A stretch of DNA of 64,000 nt from Flavobacterium enshiense (GCF_022836875.1 NZ_CP090376.1:434001-498000); one strand, 5' to 3'; numbered from the stretch's first letter, positions 45,449 through 55,227 are shown. The notes: generated from the letters alone by a model not told the origin. Numbers and translations are program-made.

Positions 45449-46090
45449 TTAATTTGATTGATTACTGATTTGATTAAGTTCTATCTTTAGTTTAATGTTT
45501 TTATGGAGAATTGTAATATTTTCCGCAAAAGTACTGTTTTCTGAGGCAAATTCGAAGACAACTTTTTCCTTACACTTTGAAGCATTAATCAATTTTACCA
45601 GTTTTCCATCAGTTTTATTGACGAAAAAGTAATTAAATCGTTTTTTATCTGCTGATTTGTAAATATAGTATTCCTCATTATCAAGTGATTCCACTATCGA
45701 ATAATCTACTCTCAGCAATAACCTGAAATCATCCCTTAAAGTATTTACAACCATTTTCTTGTCTAAATCCTCCATTATGTAATTCACTTTAAAATCGGTT
45801 TCCGACAGTTCAAAATCGAGCAACTTATTACCGAAATCAGTTGTAAAAACGACTCTGTGGATTGAATCATTTATTCTTTTAGCGATAAAAATACCACTAA
45901 GCTCATTCCCATAGACATCAATATGCGCTTTATAGACATAATCCATTTCCGGATTGGCAAAATATTGGTTTTGGAATTCCTTTATTGAAGTTTCTTTTTT
46001 AACTGCATTAGTAATTTCATACGGTTTACACGAAAAAAGAAGAACCGAGAAAGAACTAATTAGTAAAAACCGAATCATCGACTTTGGCAT
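45449..46090 (-). CDS. Putative lipoprotein of unknown function
   Basis: A 213-residue protein with a lipoprotein signal (FLLISSFSVLLFSC, lipid Cys near residue 21). The mature part contains beta-rich segments such as MDYVYKAHIDVYGNELSGIFIAKRI and RVVFTTDFGNKLLDFEL, and has no known catalytic motif. A LolA/LolB-like fold is conceivable given its neighbour. It overlaps the LolA-like gene by about 35 bases (or 23 with the second Met at 46078) and is 2 bases from the porin gene, so all three are co-translated. Confidence 0.72.
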   Translation of the reverse strand: MPKSMIRFLLISSFSVLLFSCKPYEITNAVKKETSIKEFQNQYFANPEMDYVYKAHIDVYGNELSGIFIAKRINDSIHRVVFTTDFGNKLLDFELSETDFKVNYIMEDLDKKMVVNTLRDDFRLLLRVDYSIVESLDNEEYYIYKSADKKRFNYFFVNKTDGKLVKLINASKCKEKVVFEFASENSTFAENITILHKNIKLKIELNQISNQSN

Positions 46091-46679
46091 TTATCTGTTT
46101 GTTTTTGAATACGATACGGGTAAAATCGCCAGAAGGTTCAATTAATTTCACTTGGGAAACGGTTGTATCATTCATTGGGAAATACAAATCCACCTGTTGG
46201 ATGTACTTCTTGATGGTTGCCGTTTTGGGTGTCAGTTTGGCGATAAATGACTCTTTGTTTTTAAAATAAGCAATCGAAAACTCCTTATCATCAAACATAT
46301 TCCCACTTACACTGCCAATAATCAGCTTATTAATCTTTTCGAACATCTTACTGTTCGCGTCTACAGTGCTTTTATTCCCCTGATCGTTGATATATACTTT
46401 GTTGTTCTTAAAAACAATACTGTATTGATATGGTTTCGTGTATTGCCAATTAAGCCAATTGGGTTGTTTAAAATACATTTTCCCTGAAGTTTCAATATCT
46501 TTCGATAAAAAATCAAGGTGTTTGTACTGTATAAAATCCGTTTTTAATGTTTTTATGTTTTTGGTTTCTTTTTCAACTATTGCCTTAAAAACATCAATTT
46601 CTGCCGCTGACATTTTCTTTTCCTGGGCAAAAACAGTGTTGACAATCAAAAGCAACATTAAAAAAATTCTAGTTTTCAT
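46056..46679 (-). CDS. LolA-like outer-membrane lipoprotein carrier
   Basis: A 207-residue periplasmic protein with a signal peptide (MKTRIFLMLLLIVNTVFAQE). The pattern VEKETKNIKTLKTDFIQYKHLDFLSKDIETSGKMYFKQPNWLNWQYTKP is typical of LolA, with the 'F.Q...L......GK.....P..LRW.Y..P' signature. LolA-type proteins in aryl-polyene clusters are thought to carry the hydrophobic pigment lipid across the periplasm, and that role fits here. It overlaps the deacetylase gene by 11 bases. Confidence 0.87.
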   Translation of the reverse strand: MKTRIFLMLLLIVNTVFAQEKKMSAAEIDVFKAIVEKETKNIKTLKTDFIQYKHLDFLSKDIETSGKMYFKQPNWLNWQYTKPYQYSIVFKNNKVYINDQGNKSTVDANSKMFEKINKLIIGSVSGNMFDDKEFSIAYFKNKESFIAKLTPKTATIKKYIQQVDLYFPMNDTTVSQVKLIEPSGDFTRIVFKNKQINAKVDDSVFTN

Positions 46680-47445
46680 ACGCTGGGATGTTTAACAAAG
46701 CATCAATGGTTACACATTCATACTTTTTTGACTGCAAAAATAACAATAACTGTTCCAAAACATTCACCGTTTTTAACGAAGTGTCATGCAGCAGAATAAT
46801 CCCGCCGGGCGCAATTCTGCTTTTAATTCTTTCCAGAATCTTCGTTTCGTCTTCAATAACGGTATCGAGAGAGCGATTATTCCATCCGATAACATATTGG
46901 TTTGTCTTGGCAACAGCTCGGGCTATATTGGGATTCGTCACACCGAAAGGCGGACGGAAATACAATGCTTTCTTACCCGAAATACGTTCTATGATTGCAT
47001 TGGTCTGAACAAGTTCATCGACAACTTTTTGAGTCGAAAAAAACCCGAAACGATTCGAATGGGAATACGAGTGATTTCCAACAACATGACCTTCTGCCAA
47101 AATTCGTTTAAAAATATCGGGGTGCTTTTCAATTTGACTTCCAATGCAGAAAAAAGTGGCTTTTGCATTGTATTTCTTTAGCAAATCAAGAACTTTTTCA
47201 GTCATCGGGTGCGGTCCGTCATCAAATGAAATGGCTATTTTCAGATTCTTTTCAGCTGGATTACTACAATAGCTTTTTACGAAATAACCTGTTTTAATAT
47301 TCCACGACCCGAAAATGGTCAGCCCCACCCAAAAAGCAAAAAACGGCAGAAAACTCCACCATTTCAGATCAATATAAAAACTTAAAACGGAAAGAACAGC
47401 AAATGCAGAAACGAAAAAAAGAAGTGTATTTTTATGTTTTAGCAT
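46669..47445 (-). CDS. Polysaccharide deacetylase (NodB domain)
   Basis: A 258-residue protein with two N-terminal hydrophobic segments and a NodB-type carbohydrate esterase 4 domain. The metal and catalytic motifs are seen: ISFDDGPHPMTEKVLDLL near residue 73, VVGNHSYSHSNRFG near residue 120, and YFRPPFGVTNP near residue 160, with LHDTS near the C-terminus. It would remove an acetyl group from a sugar or lipid-linked sugar in the periplasm. In this cluster, it may act with the GT2 on a glycolipid anchor, which is only an inference. It overlaps the CLF-like gene by 7 bases. Confidence 0.85.
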   Translation of the reverse strand: MLKHKNTLLFFVSAFAVLSVLSFYIDLKWWSFLPFFAFWVGLTIFGSWNIKTGYFVKSYCSNPAEKNLKIAISFDDGPHPMTEKVLDLLKKYNAKATFFCIGSQIEKHPDIFKRILAEGHVVGNHSYSHSNRFGFFSTQKVVDELVQTNAIIERISGKKALYFRPPFGVTNPNIARAVAKTNQYVIGWNNRSLDTVIEDETKILERIKSRIAPGGIILLHDTSLKTVNVLEQLLLFLQSKKYECVTIDALLNIPAYEN

Positions 47446-48500
47446 TTTTTGAGTAAGATTAAGCTATGGTCTTTTCCGCGATACTGGTTGTACAGCAAAA
47501 GCGTATTGTATGTCTCACTTTTTAGAGCATTCATACTCACAGTTTCAGGAATACTCTGATTTTTAATAATATTCGCAGCCGTCCAAAAACCAAATGCCGA
47601 GGCAGTGTTGTATTCACCGCTTAAATGTTTGTAATATACCTGAGGAGTTTTTTCAAAAAGAGAATTTGAAACATCATAATAATTATCAAATTCTATATCT
47701 CCATTGTTTCCTAATACAACAGCGTCAATATCGGATATTTTCAAATTATTAGTTTCCAAAAAGTTGGCGATAAAATCAGAAACCTCTTCTGCATCCAAAG
47801 AACTCTGCAAGGAAACCGCCTCAACCGAAGCATAAGAGCTTTCCTTTTTCTCGTTTTCCAACACAAAAAAACCCGCTCCTTCACTGTGGACAATCCCTTT
47901 TGAATCAGAATTTAAAACCGAATAAGGTTTATCTTCTTCCGACTTAACCAAATTAATCAACTTGTGAAGCGATAAGGTATAAGCTCCGGTTTCATCAATT
48001 CCTCCTACAAGAATACTTTCGGCTTCATTATTTTCAATCTGCATTTTAGCATCCATCAAAGCCGTCTCAAAAGATACCGCACCATTTACATACGTAAAAT
48101 TATAGCCTTTACACTGTAATCCCAATGCGATTTGACCTCCAACTGTATTGTGGGTCGATTGAATGAACGATGTTGGTGTCAGAAATTCTTCTTTGTTATC
48201 CAAGATGGATTTCAGGAACTTTTCGGAATCTTCAACGCAACCCATTCCGGTTCCGATAATAATGGCTTCTGGTATCTCAACATTTGCCTCTTTCAGTGCT
48301 TTGGAAGAAGCAGCAATTCCCATTTTCACCCCTTTTGCCATGCGACGGCTAGCCCCAGGAGAAATAAATTCCTTATATGAAGGCTGGTTGGCGTAAATCA
48401 CGTTCTCCGTAGTATTGATCGTTACTTCCGATAAAAATTCCGTTTCAAAAGTATTTTGATTTGAAATACATCCTGTCCCGTTGATATAACAAGTCTTCAT
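47439..48500 (-). CDS. Ketosynthase-like protein without catalytic residues (chain-length-factor type)
   Basis: A 353-residue thiolase-fold protein resembling FabF but lacking all three catalytic residues. The region that should hold the nucleophile (usually TACSS) reads FTYVNGAVSFETAL. The first His motif (HGT) reads VLGNNGDIEFD, and the second (TGHxxGAxG) reads HLSGEYNTASAFGF. It is therefore not an active condensing enzyme. It lies directly after an intact FabF-like gene, with start and stop overlapping (TGATG). The pair matches the KS-alpha/chain-length-factor heterodimers known from type II polyketide and aryl-polyene synthases. Confidence 0.85.
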   Translation of the reverse strand: MKTCYINGTGCISNQNTFETEFLSEVTINTTENVIYANQPSYKEFISPGASRRMAKGVKMGIAASSKALKEANVEIPEAIIIGTGMGCVEDSEKFLKSILDNKEEFLTPTSFIQSTHNTVGGQIALGLQCKGYNFTYVNGAVSFETALMDAKMQIENNEAESILVGGIDETGAYTLSLHKLINLVKSEEDKPYSVLNSDSKGIVHSEGAGFFVLENEKKESSYASVEAVSLQSSLDAEEVSDFIANFLETNNLKISDIDAVVLGNNGDIEFDNYYDVSNSLFEKTPQVYYKHLSGEYNTASAFGFWTAANIIKNQSIPETVSMNALKSETYNTLLLYNQYRGKDHSLILLKKC

Positions 48501-49690
48501 CAGTTTTTAGAAAATAATACGGTTGAACAATTCCCTCCAAATCCAAAAGAATTGGAAAGTACATGCGAAATCGATTTTTCTTTCAGCGTTGTTTGCGGAA
48601 TCAAATCAAATTCTTCCATTGGGGTTTTGAAATTCAGGTTCGGAAAGACAACATTGTTCTGCAATGCCAAAACACTGTAAACCGCTTCAATGGCAGCTGC
48701 TGCGGCTAATGTATGTCCGGTGAATCCTTTAGTCGAACTGAATTCCGGAACATTCTCACCGAAAACCCGAAGTATAGCTCGCCCTTCCGATAAATCGTTA
48801 TTGGGTGTTGCCGTTCCGTGTGCGTTGATATAATCGATGTCAGATACATTTAAACCCGACATTTTCAATGCTTTTTGCATGGCCAGAAAAGCGCCTTCCC
48901 CATTTTCCGAAGAAGCCGTTTGATGGTAGGCATCGTTGGCATTACCAAAACCGGAAACATATGCCAGAACTTTTTTATTCGCTTTCTGAACCATCGCATC
49001 CGATTCCAAAACCAAAAAAGCGGCGGCTTCGCCTAAATTCAATCCTTTGCGATTGTTATCAAAAGGCGTGTTATAGGTATCCGATAAAATCATCAGGGTT
49101 TTGAAACCGTTGATGGTGAATTTAGCCAAAGCATCGGTTCCACCAACAATTACACGGTCTAACTGTCCGGATTGAATAAGGCGGGCACCAATCATAATGG
49201 CATTTGCCGCCGAAGAACAGGCTGTACTTACCGTAGTTACCAATCCTTTCAGGCCAATGTGTTCGGCTATTTTATGAGTGACTTCTCCACAATCGTGACT
49301 GGTAATGTATCTTCTGCAAGATTCATCTTCAAAATAATCGTAATAGAATTTTTCAGTCATGTCCATCCCGCCCACACTCGTCGCCGAAACCAACCCTGTT
49401 CTGTATTCGTTGCAATCTTTAATTCCGGCATTTTCCAGTGCCTGTTGTGCCGCTATGGCACCCAACATCGATGTTCTGGAAAAATCATTGTCAGCGGGAA
49501 GTCCCAATTGTTGCGCTAACTGCTGGTTGCTTTTTTTAATTTCCCCGACTTTGATAACAGCAGCATGGGCCGTGTCAAAATTTTCTATAGAAGAAATCCC
49601 GGTTTTACCGCTTATCAAAGCAGCATAATTCTCTTCGACATTGTTTCCAATCGAAGAGATTATCCCCATCCCTGTTATTGCAACTTTCAT
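48500..49690 (-). CDS. Beta-ketoacyl-ACP synthase (FabF-like, catalytic partner of CLF)
   Basis: A 396-residue intact type II ketosynthase. The nucleophile is in TVSTACSSAANAIMIG near residue 160, the two His in NAHGTATPNNDLSEG near residue 300 and STKGFTGHTLAAAAAIEA near residue 335. It would elongate the polyene chain with malonyl-ACP. The next gene downstream encodes the non-catalytic partner and starts inside this gene's stop codon, which favours a 1:1 complex. The ACP gene lies 67 bases upstream. Confidence 0.92.
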   Translation of the reverse strand: MKVAITGMGIISSIGNNVEENYAALISGKTGISSIENFDTAHAAVIKVGEIKKSNQQLAQQLGLPADNDFSRTSMLGAIAAQQALENAGIKDCNEYRTGLVSATSVGGMDMTEKFYYDYFEDESCRRYITSHDCGEVTHKIAEHIGLKGLVTTVSTACSSAANAIMIGARLIQSGQLDRVIVGGTDALAKFTINGFKTLMILSDTYNTPFDNNRKGLNLGEAAAFLVLESDAMVQKANKKVLAYVSGFGNANDAYHQTASSENGEGAFLAMQKALKMSGLNVSDIDYINAHGTATPNNDLSEGRAILRVFGENVPEFSSTKGFTGHTLAAAAAIEAVYSVLALQNNVVFPNLNFKTPMEEFDLIPQTTLKEKSISHVLSNSFGFGGNCSTVLFSKN

Positions 49691-49757
49691 CTGAACTATC
49701 CGGATTATTAAATTATTGATTCAGGTTTGCGAGGCTGTCTGACAAACCTGAATTAAA

Positions 49758-50015
49758 TTATTTTGTTCTGTTTTCTGTAATATAGCTTGCCATTGTTTCA
49801 ACTGACTGGAAAATGCTTTTTCCTGCTTTCGGATCGGTCAATTTGATTCCGTAATCTTTATCCAACAGTACAATTAATTCCAAAGCATCAATAGAATCCA
49901 ATCCTAAACCATCTCCAAAAAGAGCGTCGTTATCGTTAATTTCTTCAACAGCAATGTCCTCCAAATTTAAAACTTCAATAATTTTCCCCTTTAACTCCTG
50001 CTTTAATGCTTCCAT
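49758..50015 (-). CDS. Acyl carrier protein (pigment cluster, first copy)
   Basis: An 85-residue ACP. The phosphopantetheine attachment Ser lies in GDGLGLDSIDALELIVLL near residue 39. The protein is acidic and four-helical as usual. It likely carries the growing polyene or its starter. It lies between the short ketosynthase-like gene and the FabF-like gene, with gaps of 25 and 67 bases. Confidence 0.92.
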   Translation of the reverse strand: MEALKQELKGKIIEVLNLEDIAVEEINDNDALFGDGLGLDSIDALELIVLLDKDYGIKLTDPKAGKSIFQSVETMASYITENRTK

Positions 50016-50040
50016 GATTATTTATTGTATAATGTATTTA

Positions 50041-50631
50041 CTATTTCTTTATTATGTTCAAATCCCCTTGTTTTTCAACCATATAAAGGATTGCTTTGTA
50101 ATTTTCCTGATAATATTCCACCCAGCCGCACAACACTTTATCCGCTTTGTTTGTTGCCAAAAGCCCGTTTGCGTAATTGGTCATAAATTCCGCATTGAAA
50201 TCCTCAAAAACAAAAAAAGCATTTTCGGACTGCAATTTGTGTCTGATACTGATCTCGCCGATGCAAATGTTCGGTAAGGTATACACAAAAACTGCCGGAC
50301 TCGGAAAATAATTCTCCTTGTCTGCAATTGAGCCCTGGTACTTGACATCGGTATCCAGACTGGAGGACTTATTGGCGAACACCAACGCAATATTATTATC
50401 CTCTCCTTCTTTTACCTTGCTCCCCAAAATAATTTCCGAAGCCAAAAAGGCCAGTTTACTCAGATTATCCATTTTGAAAAACTTAGGATAATCCATGTTG
50501 AAATTTTTATAGGCCGCTTTTGCAAATTCCGAAAAAGGAACATGCTCCAATTCAAATTGTTTCACGCCATTAACCATAACCGAGTTGTTTTCGATTACGC
50601 AATGACCTGATATGTAATTTTTTGTCTGCAA
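50041..50631 (-). CDS. Short ketosynthase-like protein of unknown function
   Basis: A 196-residue protein. The middle part ([23 protein letters not shown] near residue 115) resembles the N-terminal ketoacyl-synthase-like domain (PF13723 type) found in pigment clusters. It is half the length of a condensing enzyme and shows no Cys-His-His triad. A Cys is present in PNICIGE, but its context differs from the usual nucleophile elbow. It may be a structural partner of one of the full ketosynthases. It starts 2 bases after the upstream ketosynthase gene ends. Confidence 0.75.
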   Translation of the reverse strand: MQTKNYISGHCVIENNSVMVNGVKQFELEHVPFSEFAKAAYKNFNMDYPKFFKMDNLSKLAFLASEIILGSKVKEGEDNNIALVFANKSSSLDTDVKYQGSIADKENYFPSPAVFVYTLPNICIGEISIRHKLQSENAFFVFEDFNAEFMTNYANGLLATNKADKVLCGWVEYYQENYKAILYMVEKQGDLNIIKK

Positions 50632-50633
50632 AT

Positions 50634-51770
50634 TTAAACTACTTTTTCAAATAAAACAGCGGTATTGCACCCGCCAAAACCTGAGGCTGTTTTCAGGAAG
50701 CAATTAATTTCCTTTTCTTCATTTTTGGTAATAACCGAAATAGGCTGTGAAACCCCCATTTTAGCAAAACCTTTTGAAGCAATCAGCTGATTATTCCTGG
50801 TACTTTCAATAGCTATTACTGTTTCTAAAAGTCCCGATGCTCCAAGCGTATGTCCGTAAAATCCCTTCAAACTATTCACGGAAACTTTGTTGATTCCCAA
50901 TCGGTTGAATGCCACCGCTTCCATTTCATCGTTGTAAAGTGTTGCTGTTCCGTGGGCCGAAATATAGTCCAATTTTTCTTTAGCCATGCCGGCTTCCGTG
51001 AAAGCGCTTTCGATACTTCGGAACAATCCCTCACCGGTACGCGATGGCCCTGAAATATGGTTAGCGTCATTAACTGCTCCATCCCCAATAACCTTAACGG
51101 CTCCCGGACGAACTTCTGTTCCTATTGCTGTCAGGTAAACTGCTGCTGTAGCTTCTCCCAGTGTCACACCGTTTCTTTCTTCATCGTAAGGTTTACAAGG
51201 CACTTCACTCATCGCCTGGAAGGAATTGAATCCCGACAAAACAAACTCCGAAACCGCATCTCCGGCCACCACAAAAGCATTGTCGTATGCGCCCGCCTGA
51301 ATCATTCTTTTGGCAACCGCAATCGCTAAAACTCCCGACACACAGGCATTGGAAACCACAATCGGTTCCGTAGAAAATCCGAAAAATGAACTGATTTTTT
51401 TTGCCAAAACAGCTAAATGAGCCGCTTCGACAGTATTATTTTTATCTTCTAACAACTCAATATTTCCTTTAGTTGTTGAAAATATAAAAGCTGTTTTGTT
51501 TGTAATCGTATAATTTCCGATTATCGGCGCCAATGCCAAAATCAGCATTTTTTCCAGTTTGGTGAAATGATTCTCGTTTGAAATCGGAGCAAAAGCCGCA
51601 TCAATCTCATCGGAATTTACAACAGAAGCATAAAACGATTTCAGCATGCCCAATTTCTCAAACCGCTGAATTCCGGATTGCCCTTTCAGTAATGCTTCCC
51701 AATTTGATGCAACATCAAACCCTAAAGGAGTAATGCAATTGGTATCGGTTATATAAACATTCTTCGCCAT
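50634..51770 (-). CDS. Beta-ketoacyl-ACP synthase
   Basis: A 378-residue ketosynthase with all catalytic residues: the Cys in [16 protein letters not shown] near residue 150, and the His residues in [12 protein letters not shown] and [18 protein letters not shown]. The start at 51770 ([17 protein letters not shown]) is preferred over 51800, because its ATG overlaps the stop of the thioesterase gene in a TAATG arrangement. It probably condenses early or late units in polyene formation. Confidence 0.9.
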   Translation of the reverse strand: MAKNVYITDTNCITPLGFDVASNWEALLKGQSGIQRFEKLGMLKSFYASVVNSDEIDAAFAPISNENHFTKLEKMLILALAPIIGNYTITNKTAFIFSTTKGNIELLEDKNNTVEAAHLAVLAKKISSFFGFSTEPIVVSNACVSGVLAIAVAKRMIQAGAYDNAFVVAGDAVSEFVLSGFNSFQAMSEVPCKPYDEERNGVTLGEATAAVYLTAIGTEVRPGAVKVIGDGAVNDANHISGPSRTGEGLFRSIESAFTEAGMAKEKLDYISAHGTATLYNDEMEAVAFNRLGINKVSVNSLKGFYGHTLGASGLLETVIAIESTRNNQLIASKGFAKMGVSQPISVITKNEEKEINCFLKTASGFGGCNTAVLFEKVV

Positions 51771-52231
51771 TACTTCAGCAAGCCTACTTTTCGCTTCCAT
51801 TCTTCAAAAAAAGGAGGAAGATTTAACGATAATGTTCCCGTTTCATCTACAAATACCTGAACTGTTTCTCCTGTACAGGCAATTTCATTATTAGCATCGT
51901 AAATCTTGTATCTGAAAATCATTTTAGCCGCAGGCGAATCTACTATAGTGGTTTCAATGCGAGCCACATCGCCATAACGTAGTGACAATTTATGTTCGCA
52001 AGATGACTTAACGATTGGTGTCGTATAGCCGTGTTTGTCAACATCCAAATAAGAAATGCCGTGTTTTCGGCCAAACGCCTCTCGGCCATCTTCGAAATAG
52101 GTGATATAATAACCGTGCCATACAATTCCCAATGGATCCGTTTCGTTAAAACGAACACGAATTTCCTGGGTAACCGTAAGTTCCGCCGCTTCCTTATACT
52201 GCTCTTTTCTTTTTATCATAGACGATTGCAA
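51770..52231 (-). CDS. Acyl-CoA/ACP thioesterase (4-hydroxybenzoyl-CoA thioesterase family)
   Basis: A 153-residue hotdog thioesterase. The catalytic segment IRVRFNETDPLGIVWHGYYITYFEDGREAFGRKHG near residue 25 has the Asp of the 'ETDxxGxVxxxxY' motif of YbgC/4HBT enzymes. It may release or edit aryl-polyenoyl thioesters, like ApeK-type proteins in aryl-polyene clusters. The start is 52231 or the second Met at 52219. Either way it overlaps the end of the ABC permease gene. Confidence 0.87.
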   Translation of the reverse strand: MQSSMIKRKEQYKEAAELTVTQEIRVRFNETDPLGIVWHGYYITYFEDGREAFGRKHGISYLDVDKHGYTTPIVKSSCEHKLSLRYGDVARIETTIVDSPAAKMIFRYKIYDANNEIACTGETVQVFVDETGTLSLNLPPFFEEWKRKVGLLK

Positions 52232-53480
52232 TGGTTATTGTAAGTATAAAAAACAAAAGTAATAAATTAATTTCCGGAAGGATTTCGACAATACCTCCGT
52301 TGCGCAACAGCACATCGTAAAATGCGTTCAATCCCCAATTCATGGGTGAGATGTGCGATACGAACTGCATGATTTTCGGCATGGCAAAAACCGGGACCCA
52401 AACACCCCCGATAGCCGCCAAAATAACAACAGATGTTGCCCCGAACGGTGCCGATTGTTCCTGTGTTTTTGCAACAGTTCCCAATAAAATACCGAATCCG
52501 ATCGCAGCCAAACCTGAAAAAAGTGCGACAACACTCATTAAAATCAGTTTGCCTTCAATTTCCAGAACAGGCAGTCCTAAGTAAGGAAAAAGATAAACCC
52601 CAACGGCCACCATAAGCAAAAACTGAATCATACAGATTATCAGATAGGTAGCGGTTTTCCCTGCAATGACAACGGCATACGGAACCGGATTTGTGATCAA
52701 TCGGATTTGGGTTCCCTGCCCTTTTTCCTTTACGATGTTGATCGAAAGCGGCACCACGATAAAAAATATCGCAAACAATGACCACGCCGGAACATTATGC
52801 TGTACCGAATTAGGAAGGATTTCTTTATTGTCCACTTTAGGAACTATTTCTTTGAAGGTGATGAAGTTTTCCTGTTCGAAAATAGGCTCTCCTTCTTCTC
52901 CCAACTGATCCTGAAATGCTTTGTAAATAGATTTCGTTTCAACTTGGGATATCATTTTGTCGATGGCGCTTTTCACCCCATTTTTAAAAGTAAGTTGAGT
53001 TGCCGGATCAAAGTACATCTTGATTTCCTTTGTCTTGACAGCCTTTTCTTTTTCAGCTTTCGAAATAGTGTCTTCCAAACCGAATTTGCTGACGATGTCT
53101 TCTACATTCTGGGTTACTTTCTTTTCCAGATCAACACTTAATTTTTCGGGGATGACAATCGCCAATTGGTATTTTCCTTTAAAAACAGCTTCCCTTGCCG
53201 TTGCTTCGGTTAAGGCAGCTCCTTTTATTTCCGTAACAATTTCAAAAGAACCACTTTCGTTTAAACTGGATTTTACCGTTTTGGATATTTCGCCATTATC
53301 GTTATCCACCAAAAGTATTGGAATTTTACTTTCGGTAACCGATTTAAAAGTGCTGTCCTGAATTAAGGTAATGGTAACAATTAAGACCAATGGCATCACG
53401 AACAAGATTACCAATCCGCCCAAATCCCTTCTCAGCAGAAGTATTTCTTTTTGAACCGACATTAAAAACTTATACATCAT
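52194..53480 (-). CDS. ABC-2 type transporter permease
   Basis: A 428-residue membrane protein with one N-terminal helix (LGGLVILFVMPLVLIVTITLI), a large extracytoplasmic domain of about 200 residues, and five C-terminal helices (for example AWSLFAIFFIVVPLSINIV). This is the ABC-2/YhhJ-like architecture. It forms an exporter with the ATPase encoded upstream, whose gene it overlaps by 11 bases. The substrate is probably a pigment intermediate or a lipid, but the sequence does not show which. Confidence 0.9.
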   Translation of the reverse strand: MMYKFLMSVQKEILLLRRDLGGLVILFVMPLVLIVTITLIQDSTFKSVTESKIPILLVDNDNGEISKTVKSSLNESGSFEIVTEIKGAALTEATAREAVFKGKYQLAIVIPEKLSVDLEKKVTQNVEDIVSKFGLEDTISKAEKEKAVKTKEIKMYFDPATQLTFKNGVKSAIDKMISQVETKSIYKAFQDQLGEEGEPIFEQENFITFKEIVPKVDNKEILPNSVQHNVPAWSLFAIFFIVVPLSINIVKEKGQGTQIRLITNPVPYAVVIAGKTATYLIICMIQFLLMVAVGVYLFPYLGLPVLEIEGKLILMSVVALFSGLAAIGFGILLGTVAKTQEQSAPFGATSVVILAAIGGVWVPVFAMPKIMQFVSHISPMNWGLNAFYDVLLRNGGIVEILPEINLLLLFFILTITIAIVYDKKKRAV

Positions 53481-54225
53481 CGCGTAGTTCTTTACCGGTT
53501 AATGAAATATACACGTCTTCAAGATTATGAGCATTGGGCGTATTTGAAATTAACTCGTTTGGTGCTCCCTGGGCATAAATCCTCCCTCTGTCGATGATGG
53601 CAATATGACTGCAGAAATCCTGAGCTTCCGACAAATGGTGTGAGGTATAAATGATGGTAGTTCCTTTTGAATTGAGTTCTTTCAGATAGTCGATGATAAC
53701 GTTTTTGGATTGTACATCAACTCCGACGGTAGGCTCGTCTAAAAACAAAACCGAAGGCTCGTGTAATATTCCGGCTATCAGATTTACACGTCGCTTCATT
53801 CCTCCAGAGAAAGTTTCTATTCTTTTACCTGCAAATTTTAACAAGCCCAAATGTTCCAGTGCCTCATCCACTTTATCGTGCAGGTTTTTACCTTTCAAAC
53901 CATACATACTTCCAAAGTAACGCAGGTTTTCACGTGCCGTCAACGTTGGATACAAAGCATATTCCTGAGGAACAACACCAATTGTTTCCTTAATTAGAGT
54001 GGCATTTTTGTCGTATGAGAGTCCGTCAATCGTAAACTTTCCGGAAGTTGGTTTTATTAGTCCGCATAGCATTGAAATCAGCGTGGTTTTACCAGCTCCG
54101 TTAGGTCCCAGCAAACCAAAGATTTCGCTTCTTTCAATCAACAGACTCAGGTTGTTCACTGAAAAATCATCGGCCTCTTTGTACTTCTTGTAAAGTTCGG
54201 TGATATGTATTATCGGCTCATTCAT
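53470..54225 (-). CDS. ABC transporter ATP-binding protein
   Basis: A 251-residue ATPase. Walker A is FGLLGPNGAGKTTLISML near residue 40, the signature is ETFSGGMKRRVNLIAGIL near residue 137, and Walker B is SVLFLDEPTVGVDVQS near residue 160, followed by the H-loop in IIYTSHHLSEA. It is of the CcmA/DrrA type that pairs with ABC-2 permeases. Its gene overlaps the permease gene by 11 bases and follows the BtrH_N gene after 6. Confidence 0.93.
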   Translation of the reverse strand: MNEPIIHITELYKKYKEADDFSVNNLSLLIERSEIFGLLGPNGAGKTTLISMLCGLIKPTSGKFTIDGLSYDKNATLIKETIGVVPQEYALYPTLTARENLRYFGSMYGLKGKNLHDKVDEALEHLGLLKFAGKRIETFSGGMKRRVNLIAGILHEPSVLFLDEPTVGVDVQSKNVIIDYLKELNSKGTTIIYTSHHLSEAQDFCSHIAIIDRGRIYAQGAPNELISNTPNAHNLEDVYISLTGKELRDDV

Positions 54226-54231
54226 AAAGAC

Positions 54232-55227
54232 TTAAATTGCTTTTTTAAGTTTTTTAAAAAAAGCTTCTTCTAGATCAGCCAATTGAAGCAGTTCATCAGC
54301 CAAGCTGTTATAGACATCTGCCTGATTGCTTCTCTTTTTATAAACTCGCGCAGCGTTTACTGCAAAATCACGCCATTGATCCCCAATAGCTGTCATTTCA
54401 ATAGAAAGTTCCTTTAGCGCATCATTTTTAAGAATAACGGAAGCTTCCTGAAGAAAAGCCGCATAAATGAACCTGAAACCACCGCCTCCGGTACCGATTT
54501 CTTCCTGCATGCGTACCATCTGAGCCAAATAATGATTCGCTACTCGGGCACCTTTTTTAACAGGCCATTTTCGGATACTGCTTGCTACGTATCGCATTCC
54601 TCTTACGCCAATAATCGGCATAGGAGCCAACATATCGTTGCAGGTATTTTTTATCCCTTTTCTGATGGCAGTTTCCCAGTCGATATTCTCCGGAATTACA
54701 GTCGGGTAATACATTTGTCCTTTAGGTGCCAGAGCTCCTTTGGCAAAACGTACTTTCTCCAATTCTTTTTCGGTCAACGTCGTAACGGTTTCCATTACCG
54801 GGTCGCTGATTAAAAAAGTATCTTCATTTTTTCCATACACAACCAGATTGTGTGCATTGAAATGAAAGCGGTATTCGTCCGGAAAATAGGTTAAATTATA
54901 AACACCAACCTGTAATCCTGACGGTATCTTGTTATCTAGATTTTCCTCCAACGCTTTTTGCGCCGATTGCGGATTGGAAAATTTTACTCTTTTTACTTTA
55001 ATACCCAATCGCTTGGCCGCTTTATTGAAAATAGAACCAGGCATGGGACGATAACTGATTGCCGGTGCATGATTTACCTTCAGCAACGGCAGAAAGAAAA
55101 AGAAAAGTCCGGATCCAATACCGAAAACCATCGGTTCGCTGATATTGATTCCGTGATGCTTAAGCAAATTGGAGGCTACTCCGTTTTCGCAGTGTGCGGA
55201 CTGATGATGGATGAAATTGGTTTCCAT
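54232..55227 (-). CDS. BtrH N-terminal domain protein, candidate acyltransferase
   Basis: A 331-residue cytoplasmic protein. The N-terminus (HHQSAHCENGVASNLLKHHG, then SEPMVFGIGSGLFFFF) matches the BtrH_N cysteine-protease-like domain. The rest carries a DUF4872-like domain. BtrH of butirosin biosynthesis moves an acyl group from an ACP to an amine acceptor, with the Cys near residue 13 as nucleophile. By analogy, this protein may transfer an ACP-bound acyl chain, perhaps the polyene, to another molecule. The one-base overlap with the upstream gene (TAATG) shows coupling. Confidence 0.82.
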   Translation of the reverse strand: METNFIHHQSAHCENGVASNLLKHHGINISEPMVFGIGSGLFFFFLPLLKVNHAPAISYRPMPGSIFNKAAKRLGIKVKRVKFSNPQSAQKALEENLDNKIPSGLQVGVYNLTYFPDEYRFHFNAHNLVVYGKNEDTFLISDPVMETVTTLTEKELEKVRFAKGALAPKGQMYYPTVIPENIDWETAIRKGIKNTCNDMLAPMPIIGVRGMRYVASSIRKWPVKKGARVANHYLAQMVRMQEEIGTGGGGFRFIYAAFLQEASVILKNDALKELSIEMTAIGDQWRDFAVNAARVYKKRSNQADVYNSLADELLQLADLEEAFFKKLKKAI

